Part shown: one piece after another, positions 1-8,579 of the stretch
Numbering within the stretch: position 1 is the stretch's first letter
Layout: each line of letters begins with the position of its first letter
Origin: Legionellales bacterium
GTDB taxonomy: Bacteria > Pseudomonadota > Gammaproteobacteria > UBA1113
Direction: 5' to 3'
Length of the DNA stretch: 41,759 bases
Assembly (NCBI GenBank): GCA_002709565.1
Contig: PAPY01000005.1
Coordinates: forward strand, 1-41,759
Notes under the pieces: generated by a model
Databases searched by the model: none
What the model saw: only the letters and a program-made list of their open reading frames with translations
Told to the model about the DNA's origin: nothing
Translations under genes and position numbers: made by a program

Positions 1-26
1 CCGGTTACCACAGAAACTTTACTCAT
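1..26 (-). CDS. 5' end of a minus-strand gene cut by the window edge
   Basis: The complement of the first bases reads ATG AGT AAA GTT TCT GTG GTA ACC, giving MSKVSVVTG, with GGAGAG about six bases upstream as a good ribosome binding site. Only nine residues are visible. A short hydrophobic beta strand ending in VTG is how many short-chain dehydrogenases begin, but this is far too little to assign a function. The 103 bp between it and hipB would then hold divergent promoters. Confidence 0.35.
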
Positions 27-129
27 ATTCACTCTCCCAAGCGTTTCGAGTCGACATCGATGGCTCATTATACGGGTTTTTGGGGAAAGGTTAGGCGATG
101 CAGCCATCTGCTTTTAAAGGCATATAACA

Positions 130-483
130 ATGCGTTCGAATCACTTAACAACAGCACCACCTTACGCTGTCGAGAAAGCACTAACGACCTTTGGCCATAA
201 TTTACGAACAGCCAGACTACGTCGCAATTTAACCATTCAAGAGGTCGCTGACAAAATTGACACAGGCCCCCGTGCGGTTATGGACGCTGAAAAAGGCAAA
301 ATCTCCGCCGGCATTGGGACTTACATCGCCTTATTATGGTGCTTTGACTTGCTTGATGACTTATACGATGTAGCAAATCCCGATAATGACAAAGAAGGGC
401 AAGTACTCGCCGCAGCATTTGGGCAAGAGTATGGCCGCGAGCGCGCCCGCGAGAAAGGAGGCATAATCGATGACGACTTCTGA
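130..483 (+). CDS. hipB: HipB-like XRE-family antitoxin / transcriptional repressor
   Basis: A 117-aa DNA-binding protein of the HipB type. A helix-turn-helix spans roughly residues 22-75: LRTARLRRNLTIQEVADKI, then a recognition helix and the EKGK turn typical of Cro/C1-like folds. In intact hipBA systems HipB binds and neutralises the HipA kinase and represses the operon. The start is preceded by AAAGG about ten bases upstream. The 3' end overlaps the ATG of a hipA remnant by 14 bases, the usual translationally coupled order. Because that hipA is broken, this protein is probably an orphan antitoxin that may survive as a plain regulator. The fold is clear; the HipB assignment rests on the hipA remnant. 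Confidence 0.8.
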   Translation: MRSNHLTTAPPYAVEKALTTFGHNLRTARLRRNLTIQEVADKIDTGPRAVMDAEKGKISAGIGTYIALLWCFDLLDDLYDVANPDNDKEGQVLAAAFGQEYGRERAREKGGIIDDDF

Positions 484-723
484 TTCACAAGAATGCTACG
501 CCTACATAACACTACCGGGGGAAACTACGCCAATTACCGCCGGCCGTCTCACTGTCACGCTCGATTTTTGCTAGATAAAGATCAAAGCCAAAACCGATTA
601 GAAGATATAGAAAAGACGATAAAATCCCAGTGGTACAATACTGCACGTTCAGTGGGTGTCAGTGAAGCTGACTGCCAGAAAATAGCAACAGCTTTTGCTT
701 ATCCGGGGTTTTATACCGAATAA
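470..723 (+). pseudogene. hipA: hipA remnant (kinase toxin), internal deletion and frameshift
   Basis: An ATG at 470 opens a 34-residue frame, MTTSDSQECYAYITLPGE and onward to TAGRLTVTLD, matching how HipA proteins begin. It ends at TAG 572-574. In another frame the bases from about 569 to 723 encode NRLEDIEKTIKSQWYNTARS then VGVSEADCQKIATAF, and end with AYPGFYTE, matching the extreme HipA C-terminus. A normal HipA has over 400 residues, so the whole kinase core, including ATP-binding and catalytic segments, is gone. The 76-codon frame starting at 493 is not a real gene, because its first part reads the HipA N-terminus out of frame. The toxin cannot be active. Confidence 0.75.
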
Positions 724-749
724 ATATGCTATTCTCTTAATAAAATATC

Positions 750-1931
750 TTATGCTAGCCGACTAATTACTTCTTCACCGATTAATAATGAAGCGGTCGC
801 CGCAGGGGAAGGGGCGTTACAGACATGCAGACAACGCTTGGTTTGGATAAACTCAAAATCATCCACCAACTCGCCATTCTTGCGTAATGCCTGAGCGCGG
901 ATACCTGGTGTCACACGATGGAGATCATCTAATTCAATCTCAGGAATGTATTGTTGCACTTGTGCTAAGAATGCTGCTTTGTTAAAAGACCGCTTAAACT
1001 CAGCAAATCCTTCGCGGTAATATTTTTTGGCGAGGTGCCAAAAGCCTTCAAAGCTTAAGGTTTCCCAGGCATCTCTTAAATCAAATGCCAATTTGCTGTA
1101 ACCCTCACGCTTAAGGCTAAGTACCGCATTGGGGCCAATTTCCACGGTACCATCCATCATGCGGGTAAAATGCACTCCCAAGAATGGGAAATCAGGATTA
1201 GGCACTGGGTAAATTAAATTGTTGACTAAATATTTTTTGTCTTCATTAAGTTCGTAATACTCGCCTCTGAACGGGATAATTTTCGAGTTTGGAAACACAC
1301 CCGCCATCTTTGCAACTCTATCACTTTGCAAACCCGAACAGTTAATAATAAATTGGGTTTGATATTCTTTTTTGAAGGCTCTAACGATAATCGCATCGGC
1401 GGTTTTTTCGATCTTTTTGACTTCAGTATTAATGTGAATTTCGCCGCCGGCTTCCATAAAAATTTCGGCAAACTTTTCGGTTAAGGCTTTGTAATCAACA
1501 ATACCCGTGGCCGGTATATGCAATGCAGCTATGCCTTGCACATGAGGTTCGATAGCTTGCAATTCATCTGCGTCAATTTTATTGATGGTTAAACCATTAG
1601 CTTTGCCCCGTTCATATAGTTTATCCAAGGCTGGCAATTCATCCTTATTGAGGGCAACCACAACTTTGCCACAGACCTCGTGAGGGATCTCATGTTCTTG
1701 GCAAAATTCAACGGTCTTACGACATCCCTCAGTTGCGAGTTTCGCTTTCAAGCTACCAGGCTCATAATAAAGACCAGAATGAATAACACCACTGTTGTGG
1801 CCGGTTTGATGATAGGCAAGAGAGTCTTCTTTCTCAACGACAATGATTTTTTTGTCTGGGTATTTTTGCTTGAGTTGCATCGCCACAGACATACCAATGA
1901 TGCCGCCACCAATAATTAAATAATCGTACAT
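750..1931 (-). CDS. lhgO: L-2-hydroxyglutarate oxidase / dehydrogenase (LhgO/YgaF family)
   Basis: This 393-aa flavoprotein of the DAO superfamily oxidises L-2-hydroxyglutarate to 2-oxoglutarate and passes electrons to FAD and then, in known members, to the respiratory quinone pool. The N-terminus YDYLIIGGGIIGMSVAMQL is the Rossmann FAD-binding motif. It is followed by the family segment HQTGHNSGVIHSGLYY around residues 41-56, which holds the histidines near the flavin. The C-terminal TPGIRAQALRKNGELVDDF block and the NAPSPAATASLLIG ending are characteristic. Length matches the family. It is divergent from the acyltransferase at 2057, with 125 bp of shared promoter region. Identification is strong. 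It may clear L-2-hydroxyglutarate made as a metabolic side product. Confidence 0.92.
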   Translation of the reverse strand: MYDYLIIGGGIIGMSVAMQLKQKYPDKKIIVVEKEDSLAYHQTGHNSGVIHSGLYYEPGSLKAKLATEGCRKTVEFCQEHEIPHEVCGKVVVALNKDELPALDKLYERGKANGLTINKIDADELQAIEPHVQGIAALHIPATGIVDYKALTEKFAEIFMEAGGEIHINTEVKKIEKTADAIIVRAFKKEYQTQFIINCSGLQSDRVAKMAGVFPNSKIIPFRGEYYELNEDKKYLVNNLIYPVPNPDFPFLGVHFTRMMDGTVEIGPNAVLSLKREGYSKLAFDLRDAWETLSFEGFWHLAKKYYREGFAEFKRSFNKAAFLAQVQQYIPEIELDDLHRVTPGIRAQALRKNGELVDDFEFIQTKRCLHVCNAPSPAATASLLIGEEVISRLA

Positions 1932-1999
1932 TTATCATCCAATATCGTTAACTCCCCATTATCGAGAGGATACCACAATCGAATGACAAATCCGCTCAT

Positions 2000-2028
2000 T
2001 TGGTACTTTTGTCATGCTGTATTAAAAT
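2000..2028 (+). promoter_or_regulatory. sigma70-type promoter for the LpxL-like gene
   Basis: TTGGTA at 2000-2005 and TAAAAT at 2023-2028 are separated by 17 bases, giving a predicted start near 2035. Because the -35 box coincides with an alternative upstream TTG start at 2000, this promoter supports translation starting at 2057 instead. Confidence 0.5.
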
Positions 2029-2056
2029 AGCCGCAATTATTGACGAGAACACTGCA

Positions 2057-2998
2057 ATGGTCAAAAAACCCCCATCCCTCTTTAACCCCTTAACCTGGCC
2101 ACTTAGGCTGATTTATCGTTTGTTGATCCCCTTGGCATGGCTGCCTTACTCCCTACAATTGCGCTGGGGCCGACGTTTAGGTCGCTTCTTACAAAAACGC
2201 ATGTCCCGCTCCGTTAATGTTGCTGATACCAATCTACGCTTATGCTTCCCCAACATGCCTCAAACCGAGCGTCAAGCCCTGTTAGACAAGCATTTTGAGG
2301 CCCTCGGCATTAGTGTATTTGAAATCATCATGGCCGGCTATATCCGCAAAAAGCCCCTCAAAAATCTCCTTCATTCCGTCACCGGCTTCGAACACATCGA
2401 CGAAGCCTTGCAACAGGGCAATGGCGCGGTACTATTATTCCCCCATATGATGTCCATTTACCTTGCTGGGCGGCTGTTGCTAAACTATTCTCCCCACCCA
2501 TTTTCCCTGATGTACCATACGCCTTCAGAGCCTATTCTCAATGCTCGCATGTGGCGGATATTGAATAAATACACGGATAAAGTCTTCACCCGGGATGACT
2601 TTAAGGACATGCTGCGCCATCTGAAGAATAACAATATCGTATGGTATGCCCCAGATATGGATTTAGGACGCAAAATGAGCGAATTCGTGCCATTTTTCGG
2701 AGTGCCCGCAGCCACCTCGGTGGCCACCACCAAGGTAGCAAAGATCACCAAGGCAAAAATTATTCCTATCGGTTTCAAACGACGTGATGATGGCAAAGGC
2801 TATGATATTGCTATTCAGCCGCCTTTACCTGGCTTCCCATCAGGAGACGATAGGGCCGATGCATTGCAAATCAACCAGGCTGTTGAAGCCATTGTTAAGC
2901 AAGCCCCCGAACAATACCTGTGGGTCTACAAGCGTTTCAACACCCGCCCCCAAGGTGAAGAAAAAGTGTACAAGAAGAAACCTGCCACTGCTAACTAA
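2057..2998 (+). CDS. lpxL: LpxL/HtrB-like lipid A or lysophospholipid acyltransferase
   Basis: A 313-aa inner-membrane acyltransferase of the LpxL/LpxM family, which adds a secondary fatty acid from acyl-ACP to Kdo2-lipid IVA. It has a hydrophobic N-terminal anchor (LIYRLLIPLAWLPYSL), the APDMDLGRKMSEFVPFFG block that corresponds to the family's PDQDYG region, and the diagnostic ending APEQYLWVYKRFNTRP. The start at 2057 is preferred because 2000 lies on a -35 box. Oddity: the catalytic H-x4-D/E motif reads H-MMSI-Y, so the acidic residue of the charge-relay pair is replaced by tyrosine. It could be a divergent active enzyme, an enzyme for another acceptor, or inactive. The family is certain, the exact substrate is not. 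Confidence 0.8.
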   Translation: MVKKPPSLFNPLTWPLRLIYRLLIPLAWLPYSLQLRWGRRLGRFLQKRMSRSVNVADTNLRLCFPNMPQTERQALLDKHFEALGISVFEIIMAGYIRKKPLKNLLHSVTGFEHIDEALQQGNGAVLLFPHMMSIYLAGRLLLNYSPHPFSLMYHTPSEPILNARMWRILNKYTDKVFTRDDFKDMLRHLKNNNIVWYAPDMDLGRKMSEFVPFFGVPAATSVATTKVAKITKAKIIPIGFKRRDDGKGYDIAIQPPLPGFPSGDDRADALQINQAVEAIVKQAPEQYLWVYKRFNTRPQGEEKVYKKKPATAN

Positions 2999-3057
2999 TT
3001 GATATCTAATAGGGTCTGAGCTACGCTTAAGCAATAGAGTAACGACAAGGATCTACG

Positions 3058-3456
3058 ATGTTACGACTCATACAAGCACTTCTATTCACCACCCTGGTAT
3101 TAGCTGGCAGTAGTGTATTTGCCTTCAGTGTGGTGAATAACACCGACTGGCCTATCAAAGTGATTGGTTACGACCAACGTCACAAAGTCTTCGAAAGAAC
3201 GTACCAAGCTGGTGTCCAAGGCGAAAAGTATTTACCGCAACGCCCCATTACCTTGTTTGCGTGTTATGTTTCAAAAGTCACCGGTAAATGTATTTCAAAT
3301 GTTGCCTCATGCACATCTAGCGAGCATGGCTATCAAGTCGCACGAGGCCATTGCAGCTTAGATACCTATAGCCATGAATGTCGCAGCCGACCACGAGTAC
3401 GCTGTCAACAATACCTCGAGCCGCAGCCGCCGACTATTCTTTCGATGCTGGAGTAG
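3058..3456 (+). CDS. small secreted cysteine-rich protein of unknown function
   Basis: A 132-aa protein I do not recognise. Residues 1-22 form a Sec signal peptide (RLIQALLFTTLVLAGSSVFA, then FS), so the mature protein of about 110 residues should be periplasmic or exported. It contains six cysteines after cleavage, in the contexts FAC, GKC, ASC, GHC, HEC and VRC, enough for three disulfides. The mature N-terminus FSVVNNTDWPIKVIGYD looks like a beta strand. AAGGA lies about seven bases before the ATG. The 3' end overlaps the end of the convergent gene at 3434-4609 by 23 bases. The even cysteine number and clean signal peptide support a real gene; no function is proposed. Confidence 0.75.
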   Translation: MLRLIQALLFTTLVLAGSSVFAFSVVNNTDWPIKVIGYDQRHKVFERTYQAGVQGEKYLPQRPITLFACYVSKVTGKCISNVASCTSSEHGYQVARGHCSLDTYSHECRSRPRVRCQQYLEPQPPTILSMLE

Positions 3457-4609
3457 TTTGTTTATCAAGCTCAAGCTTTCGGGCAATTACATCATTGTCG
3501 CCAACATGGCGCCCTGATTGTAATACCCCAGCAGCAGGAAAGTCCCGCGCGCCAAAGACTCGAAAGTTACTGTCGTGACTCATGCAACTTTGGGAAATGG
3601 TCGGCCAAATGTGATCCCCTAAGAATAATTGATCGGCACTACGCACCCCTTGATAGGGGTTATAACTAAAACCTTTGAGCAATTCTGTTAATTCCGGCAA
3701 GATACCAGCAACACCACCCCAAAGTCCTGCCAACATCAAATCACTGTGAGACGGATAATCACGCATCAGATGAAAGTATTTGTCGGACTGCAACCACTCA
3801 TCCACCGCCACCCGTTCACGGACATTCACACAAGCATCACAATCACGAATCAGGAACCTATCAATGTTTTTGTCATTCATCACTAAAAAACGCCAAAACA
3901 ACGCATCCGTAGGCCGTTCAGCTTTGGGCATAGTAATAATTTCAGCACCGCGGTAAGCAAGTTGTTCAGTCACCTCTTTGGGTACTGATTCACTGCAATA
4001 AAAACGACAACGCCAGCCCGGGTAAATCACCGGTGCCATATCGGCATTCTGTATCGCACCGATATGATACAGCGGGTACTTGCCAAATAAGGTAAACGCA
4101 ATAATATTACGTTCAGGTTGCGTGCCATCAAAAGGCTTTGGTGGCGAGTCTGGCAAGGGATAAACCGTTGCATTCTCTCGCGCCTGCTGGTCGCGTAAAG
4201 TCAATGCTCGCTCACCATATTTACGTGTATTTTCCCGGTCTTCAATTTTGCCATACGCATCGGCTAATACTGAAAGCGTCACTAAATCTTCTGGCGCTTT
4301 CTCTAACGCCTTGAGGCAATAGGGTATGGCTTGTTCAGCTTCACCGATACGTAACAAACTAATACCAAGATTTTTGTCGATAAGTTGATAATTTGGATCT
4401 TGGGCATGAATATAGCGGAAGATCTCCGCCGCCTCAGGATAAGCTCGCTGCATGAAGTAATAAAACCCCAAGCCATGCATATCATGGAGGTTTTGTTTGC
4501 CGGTGGCATCAACAATTTGCTGTTGAACCTGCACTGCTTTGGAGAAATTTCCTTGCTTAAATGCAGCTTGGGCTTGTTGACGTAATTGTTCTAATTCACT
4601 TTCATCCAT
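3434..4609 (-). CDS. TPR-containing glycosyltransferase-like protein, end of the LPS core operon
   Basis: A 391-aa protein. Residues 1-145 are helical tetratricopeptide-like repeats (AAFKQGNFSKAVQVQQQI, AYPEAAEIFRYIHAQDPNY, AEQAIPYCLKALEKAPED). The C-terminal half contains RFLIRDCDACVNVRERVAVD followed by FHLMRDYPSHSDLMLAGLWG. I recognise this pattern from polysaccharide-biosynthesis proteins, where an RDxDS-like motif and a downstream RDxPxH motif are conserved and resemble a GT-A metal-binding DxD. It follows the carbamoyltransferase by 16 bases and is the last gene of the run, so a role in adding or recognising a sugar on the LPS core or O-chain is likely. The enzymatic assignment is inference. 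Confidence 0.65.
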   Translation of the reverse strand: MDESELEQLRQQAQAAFKQGNFSKAVQVQQQIVDATGKQNLHDMHGLGFYYFMQRAYPEAAEIFRYIHAQDPNYQLIDKNLGISLLRIGEAEQAIPYCLKALEKAPEDLVTLSVLADAYGKIEDRENTRKYGERALTLRDQQARENATVYPLPDSPPKPFDGTQPERNIIAFTLFGKYPLYHIGAIQNADMAPVIYPGWRCRFYCSESVPKEVTEQLAYRGAEIITMPKAERPTDALFWRFLVMNDKNIDRFLIRDCDACVNVRERVAVDEWLQSDKYFHLMRDYPSHSDLMLAGLWGGVAGILPELTELLKGFSYNPYQGVRSADQLFLGDHIWPTISQSCMSHDSNFRVFGARDFPAAGVLQSGRHVGDNDVIARKLELDKQTTPASKE

Positions 4610-4625
4610 AAAAGACCCACACTTG

Positions 4626-6347
4626 TTACTTCGTTACCAGAATATCTTCCATTATTAAGTATTCTAGATCAGATCCATAAAACATGTTCAACGCATCAGT
4701 GGGGGAGCAAACCATAGGCTCACCACGGCGATTTAAGGACGTATTGAGCACCACGCCATTACCGGTATGCTTTTCTAATGCCTCAATCAGGGCATAATAA
4801 CGCGGATTTGTGTCTTTACTCACCACCTGGGCCCGGGCCGTGCCATCTTCATGAACAACTTCCGGAATACGGGCTTTCCAAGATTCTGCCACTGGGAATG
4901 TGAAGGTCATATAAGGTGCTGGATGCTCGGTTTGTAGGATTTCCGCCGCCACCCGGTCCAACATACTGGGACAAAACGGCCGCCAACGCTCACGGTATTT
5001 GATTTGTGCATTGATTCTATCCGCAATACCCTTGTTGCTCGGGTCACCTAAAATACTGCGATTACCCAGTGCCCGGGGGCCAAATTCCATCCGGCCTTGG
5101 AACCAAGCGACGGGATTGCCGGCCGCTAAGAGTTCCGCCGCTGTTTCGCTTTGGTTATCGACTTTTTGCCATTTGGGTTTTTCCGCGTGTTGTTCACAGG
5201 CGGCAATACAATCATCTGAGGTATATTCCGGCCCCAAATAGACATGAGCTTGGCGCTGACATTCATCGCCTAGTTCATTAGCTACATAGGTTGCTGCACC
5301 TAAGGATGTGCCAGCATCATTGGCGGCAGGTTGGACAAAGAGTTCTTTGACATCAGATCTCGCAATCAATTTTTGGTTGAGTTTGACATTCAGTGCCACA
5401 CCACCGGCGAAACAAAGTTTGCCGGTTTGTTTCAGAATATCGCCGAGATAATGATCCACCATTCGCAGGCTCACTTTCTCCAGCATTTGCTGCAAACTTG
5501 CTGCATAGTGGATATAGGGTTCGTCAATTTCATCACCTTCGCGCTTCGGCCCTAACCATTCAACAAGTTTTGGACTAAAATAATATGCTCTGCCATTTTG
5601 TTTATAACGGCGAAGCCCCACTGTGTTGACGTACTGGGTATTTATGCGAAAGCCACTGTCATCGTAATCAATCAAACGGGACAAATCATACTTTGTCGGA
5701 TCACCATAAGGCGCCATCCCCATGACTTTGAACTCACCATCAAGCATTTCAAAGCCTAAATACTGGGTCAATGCCCCATAAATACCACCGAGGGAGTCAG
5801 GGTCGTAGAACTCCTTGAGCTTGTGGATTTTGCCATTCTCACCATAACCAAAAAATGATGTCGCATACTCACCCTTACCATCAAGGCCAAGAATCGCAGT
5901 TTTTTCATTAAAACCACTCAGGTGATACGCACTGCTGGCATGAGAAAGATGATGCTCGACAGGAACAAATTTAGTTCGTTCCGGATTAAAGCCTAAGTCC
6001 GCAAAAAACTGCATAGCTTTTTTGTAGTTACGGCGATAGTGGCGATTACCATTAAATAATGCATCTAGGGCTCTATCTGGTGCGTACCAATAGCGTTTAG
6101 CAAAATGCCATCGGGCGGGACCAGCAAGAGAGATCGGTGCAAACGGAAACGCAATGGCATCAATATCATTTGGTGTAAGGCCTGCTTGTTGTAAACAGAA
6201 CTTTGCCGCCTCATAAGGAAAGTGGCCTTTTGCATGTTTATCACGGATAAAACGCTCTTCTTCTGCAGCCGCTACTAATTGTCCATCCACCAATAACGCC
6301 GCAGAAGCATCGTGGAATACGGCACCGGAGAGTCCTAAGATCTTCAT
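4626..6347 (-). CDS. NodU/CmcH-family carbamoyltransferase, probably LPS core O-carbamoylation
   Basis: A 573-aa enzyme of the NodU/CmcH/TobZ family, which makes carbamoyl-adenylate from carbamoyl phosphate and ATP and transfers the carbamoyl group to a sugar hydroxyl. The N-terminus MKILGLSGAVFHDASAALL and the HHLSHASSAYHLSGF segment (about residues 132-146, metal-binding histidines) form the HSP70-like/Kae1-like domain. The C-terminal domain begins near WFQGRMEFGPRALGNRSILG. The length is normal. Its ATG overlaps the stop of the upstream kinase (ATGA), showing tight coupling. In Pseudomonas aeruginosa the gene in this position (wapO) carbamoylates heptose of the inner core, and the same role is inferred here from synteny. 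Confidence 0.88.
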   Translation of the reverse strand: MKILGLSGAVFHDASAALLVDGQLVAAAEEERFIRDKHAKGHFPYEAAKFCLQQAGLTPNDIDAIAFPFAPISLAGPARWHFAKRYWYAPDRALDALFNGNRHYRRNYKKAMQFFADLGFNPERTKFVPVEHHLSHASSAYHLSGFNEKTAILGLDGKGEYATSFFGYGENGKIHKLKEFYDPDSLGGIYGALTQYLGFEMLDGEFKVMGMAPYGDPTKYDLSRLIDYDDSGFRINTQYVNTVGLRRYKQNGRAYYFSPKLVEWLGPKREGDEIDEPYIHYAASLQQMLEKVSLRMVDHYLGDILKQTGKLCFAGGVALNVKLNQKLIARSDVKELFVQPAANDAGTSLGAATYVANELGDECQRQAHVYLGPEYTSDDCIAACEQHAEKPKWQKVDNQSETAAELLAAGNPVAWFQGRMEFGPRALGNRSILGDPSNKGIADRINAQIKYRERWRPFCPSMLDRVAAEILQTEHPAPYMTFTFPVAESWKARIPEVVHEDGTARAQVVSKDTNPRYYALIEALEKHTGNGVVLNTSLNRRGEPMVCSPTDALNMFYGSDLEYLIMEDILVTK

Positions 6348-7783
6348 AGGGGTAAATTCCTCTGGTTAAATTGTTCTATAAATAATTCTTGGATCGCTGG
6401 TTCATCTGACCAGTTCGCTAAGAAACGCTGGATATCCTTCAGAAGGGCTGCCTTTGCCAGATCTTTATCCTTGTATTCTTGTAAACTATCCAAATCTAAG
6501 ACATAAACTGCATTGTCGCACCAAATAAAATTCAAATGCTTGGTATCACCGTGGCTAATTTGAGCCTTAGCAAAACTATCAAATATCAATGCTATATTCT
6601 CAGCAACATCGTATTGCTTATCATCCGCTTCAGAAAAATATTCCAATAAGCGGGGGCCCGGGCAGAATTCAGAGATATAGTAACAGGTGCCTTTGAATGG
6701 CCCCCAACGGCGTTCTATCATCGCAACGGGTTGCGGAGTGTGCACACCGATGAATTTCAACATATGGGCATTACGCCATGACTTCCACGCCCGAGATTTA
6801 GTCACAGCCCGCTTCAGTCGGTGCATCAAGCCTTTGATGTTATAACGCTTAATGACATAGGTTTTGTTATCAATCCTGGCCTTAACTAACGTGGCCGAAC
6901 GGCCTGACTTAAGAATATCATCTTCTCCTGCATTAGCGATAATCTCATCAAGGTTTAATAGCAATGGTTCTATATGATCCTCAAAACCACGGCTCAGTAC
7001 ACACTGTTGCCGCCATGACCGTCGATAGACAAAGGGTGTAGACTCACGGAATATTTTCTGTAAATATTTCTTTTTGCGATACTGACGCTGCTTTTGCGTG
7101 CCTTCCAGCAACGCTTGTGTATCAGCTCGGTTGTGTTCAAGACCACGACTATCGCAATAGAGTTTATAAAATCCCGGGATCAGAAAATCATTACTTGCTG
7201 TGAATTGGGCAAAAAACAATTGCAAATTCTCAAATATATCTTCTTTCGATAAGGTCCATTGCGGCAAGAATATTTCATCACCATCGATGGCATATAGCGT
7301 ATTTTCTGCCAGCAAAAAATTATCCAAATGCAAGTCTCTTTGGAGGATATTCTTTTGGTGCATCTCAGCAATCGTTATCACGGTATGTTCGAATACATCC
7401 AGGTTATCGCTAATTAACTGATTGTTATCAACATAATCCGATAATGGTTTGGCAGCCTCTATATATTCGTACACATTAATAAATACATCATTCGTATCAC
7501 TCGCCCCCTGATACAAGATCATCGGGGTGCTAATCTTAGCTTGTCTTACTATGCGTATGCCTTCTTTATCACGACGTTGATCACTTTCAGCAAAAAATAA
7601 CTTGGCCACGACTGTTTGACCATTAAAATCCGCTAGCATTGTTAATCGTTGCTTGGGCAAACACCGTAGCAGAGTATGGCAAACAAGAGGTGAAACTTCA
7701 TCTGCTAAGGCCAACACGAAGGGTAAAGCGATATCACGCCCTTGTTGTAATAGGTCTGTTTTGTTAACGGTGGTTGGCTTCAT
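6344..7783 (-). CDS. two-domain WaaP/InaA-type LPS sugar kinase
   Basis: A 479-aa protein with two protein-kinase-like domains in tandem. The first has a catalytic loop LQRDLHLDNFLL near residue 145 and a metal-binding DGDEI about 12 residues later. The second has SHGDTKHLNFIW near residue 410, followed by VLDLDSL. Both loops keep an aspartate in the HRD/HGD position, so both domains could be active. It overlaps the carbamoyltransferase start by four bases and the upstream kinase end by 20. The neighbours indicate that it phosphorylates heptose or another core sugar on the cytoplasmic face. It resembles in size and position the multi-domain gene between the kinases and wapO in Pseudomonas. 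The exact acceptor is unknown. Confidence 0.8.
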   Translation of the reverse strand: MKPTTVNKTDLLQQGRDIALPFVLALADEVSPLVCHTLLRCLPKQRLTMLADFNGQTVVAKLFFAESDQRRDKEGIRIVRQAKISTPMILYQGASDTNDVFINVYEYIEAAKPLSDYVDNNQLISDNLDVFEHTVITIAEMHQKNILQRDLHLDNFLLAENTLYAIDGDEIFLPQWTLSKEDIFENLQLFFAQFTASNDFLIPGFYKLYCDSRGLEHNRADTQALLEGTQKQRQYRKKKYLQKIFRESTPFVYRRSWRQQCVLSRGFEDHIEPLLLNLDEIIANAGEDDILKSGRSATLVKARIDNKTYVIKRYNIKGLMHRLKRAVTKSRAWKSWRNAHMLKFIGVHTPQPVAMIERRWGPFKGTCYYISEFCPGPRLLEYFSEADDKQYDVAENIALIFDSFAKAQISHGDTKHLNFIWCDNAVYVLDLDSLQEYKDKDLAKAALLKDIQRFLANWSDEPAIQELFIEQFNQRNLPL

Positions 7784-8579
7784 AGGCTCGCTGTTTACGT
7801 TGTTTTTGCTGCAGTTTGCGCTGATAACGGCGCTCTAATTGTTGCCATAATCCTTTATCTTTCGGTGTCAACTTATCTATCCCCAAATAATATTTATAGA
7901 ATCGTAATCTGTCGCGGGTACTCCAACCCTCCGAGTGGCGATTCAGTGCATGTAGGTCCCGCAAGCGCGCCCGATCGGGGCGCCATTTTAGCATTTCTAA
8001 GTCAATTAAGCGAAATGAGGCATCATCCTCTGTCAACTTTAAAAAAATATGATAGTCATGTAGGCAACCATGTTGTAGGCCATGGTCATGCATAGTACGC
8101 ACAATCTTCGCAAGTTGTTCGAGTAGGCTATGGCGTGTATCACGGCAAGGCATTTGGCTGGCTCGCCACTGGGCCATCCATTGATCCAAAGATTGATAAT
8201 CCGTTAATGCTACGGTTAATAGTAATCCACGGTGGCTGTCTTTAGTGCAACGGGTGGCAAAATAAACCGGCGTAATCACCGGTACCCCGGCTTTTTGGCA
8301 GCGCAAAATATTTTTCATTTCACGCTTCAAGGTTAACTCACCCTTAATGGGATGACATAAGGTACGGTGAAAGTGATTGTATTGGCGTTTTAGATAAACT
8401 TCAGCGGTCCCGCCAGCAGGATGTTGTAACACTACTTTAGCAACACCACTAAAGCCGCCACGACGCTGATTCGGTGCTTCGACCCATTTTACCGGCAAAT
8501 GCCAGAGCGCCTCAAAGTCTTTGAGACCATTATGAGCAAGAATTACTTGCCAATCAGGATTTATCATGTCTTTCGTCAT
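7764..8579 (-). CDS. InaA-type lipopolysaccharide kinase family protein (HGC catalytic loop)
   Basis: A 271-aa kinase-fold protein, closely related to its neighbour at 8576-9373. Both begin with a W-x-x-I-L-x-x-N-G segment, then a WVE-x-PN-x-RRGG-x-SGV glycine-rich motif (here WVEAPNQRRGGFSGV, about residues 32-46). The catalytic loop is LQHGCLHDYHIFLK, so cysteine replaces the catalytic aspartate of HRD, while the metal-binding aspartate is retained in RLIDLEMLKW. The ending is very basic (QRKLQQKQRKQR), suggesting contact with membrane or anionic LPS. It overlaps the upstream gene by four bases. It probably acts on, or supports kinases acting on, the LPS core. Whether it is catalytic is open. 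Confidence 0.8.
   Translation of the reverse strand: MTKDMINPDWQVILAHNGLKDFEALWHLPVKWVEAPNQRRGGFSGVAKVVLQHPAGGTAEVYLKRQYNHFHRTLCHPIKGELTLKREMKNILRCQKAGVPVITPVYFATRCTKDSHRGLLLTVALTDYQSLDQWMAQWRASQMPCRDTRHSLLEQLAKIVRTMHDHGLQHGCLHDYHIFLKLTEDDASFRLIDLEMLKWRPDRARLRDLHALNRHSEGWSTRDRLRFYKYYLGIDKLTPKDKGLWQQLERRYQRKLQQKQRKQRAYEANHR

Noticed and set aside
493-723. Open frame of 76 codons after hipB
   Set aside because: Its first part is an out-of-frame reading of the HipA N-terminus and its last part is the HipA C-terminus; it is treated as part of the hipA pseudogene.
1680-1919. Plus-strand open frame inside lhgO
   Set aside because: Antisense shadow of a well-conserved gene, with no recognisable protein features.
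2000-2056. Upstream in-frame start for the LpxL-like protein
   Set aside because: The codon coincides with a predicted -35 box and adds residues not typical of the family; 2057 is preferred.
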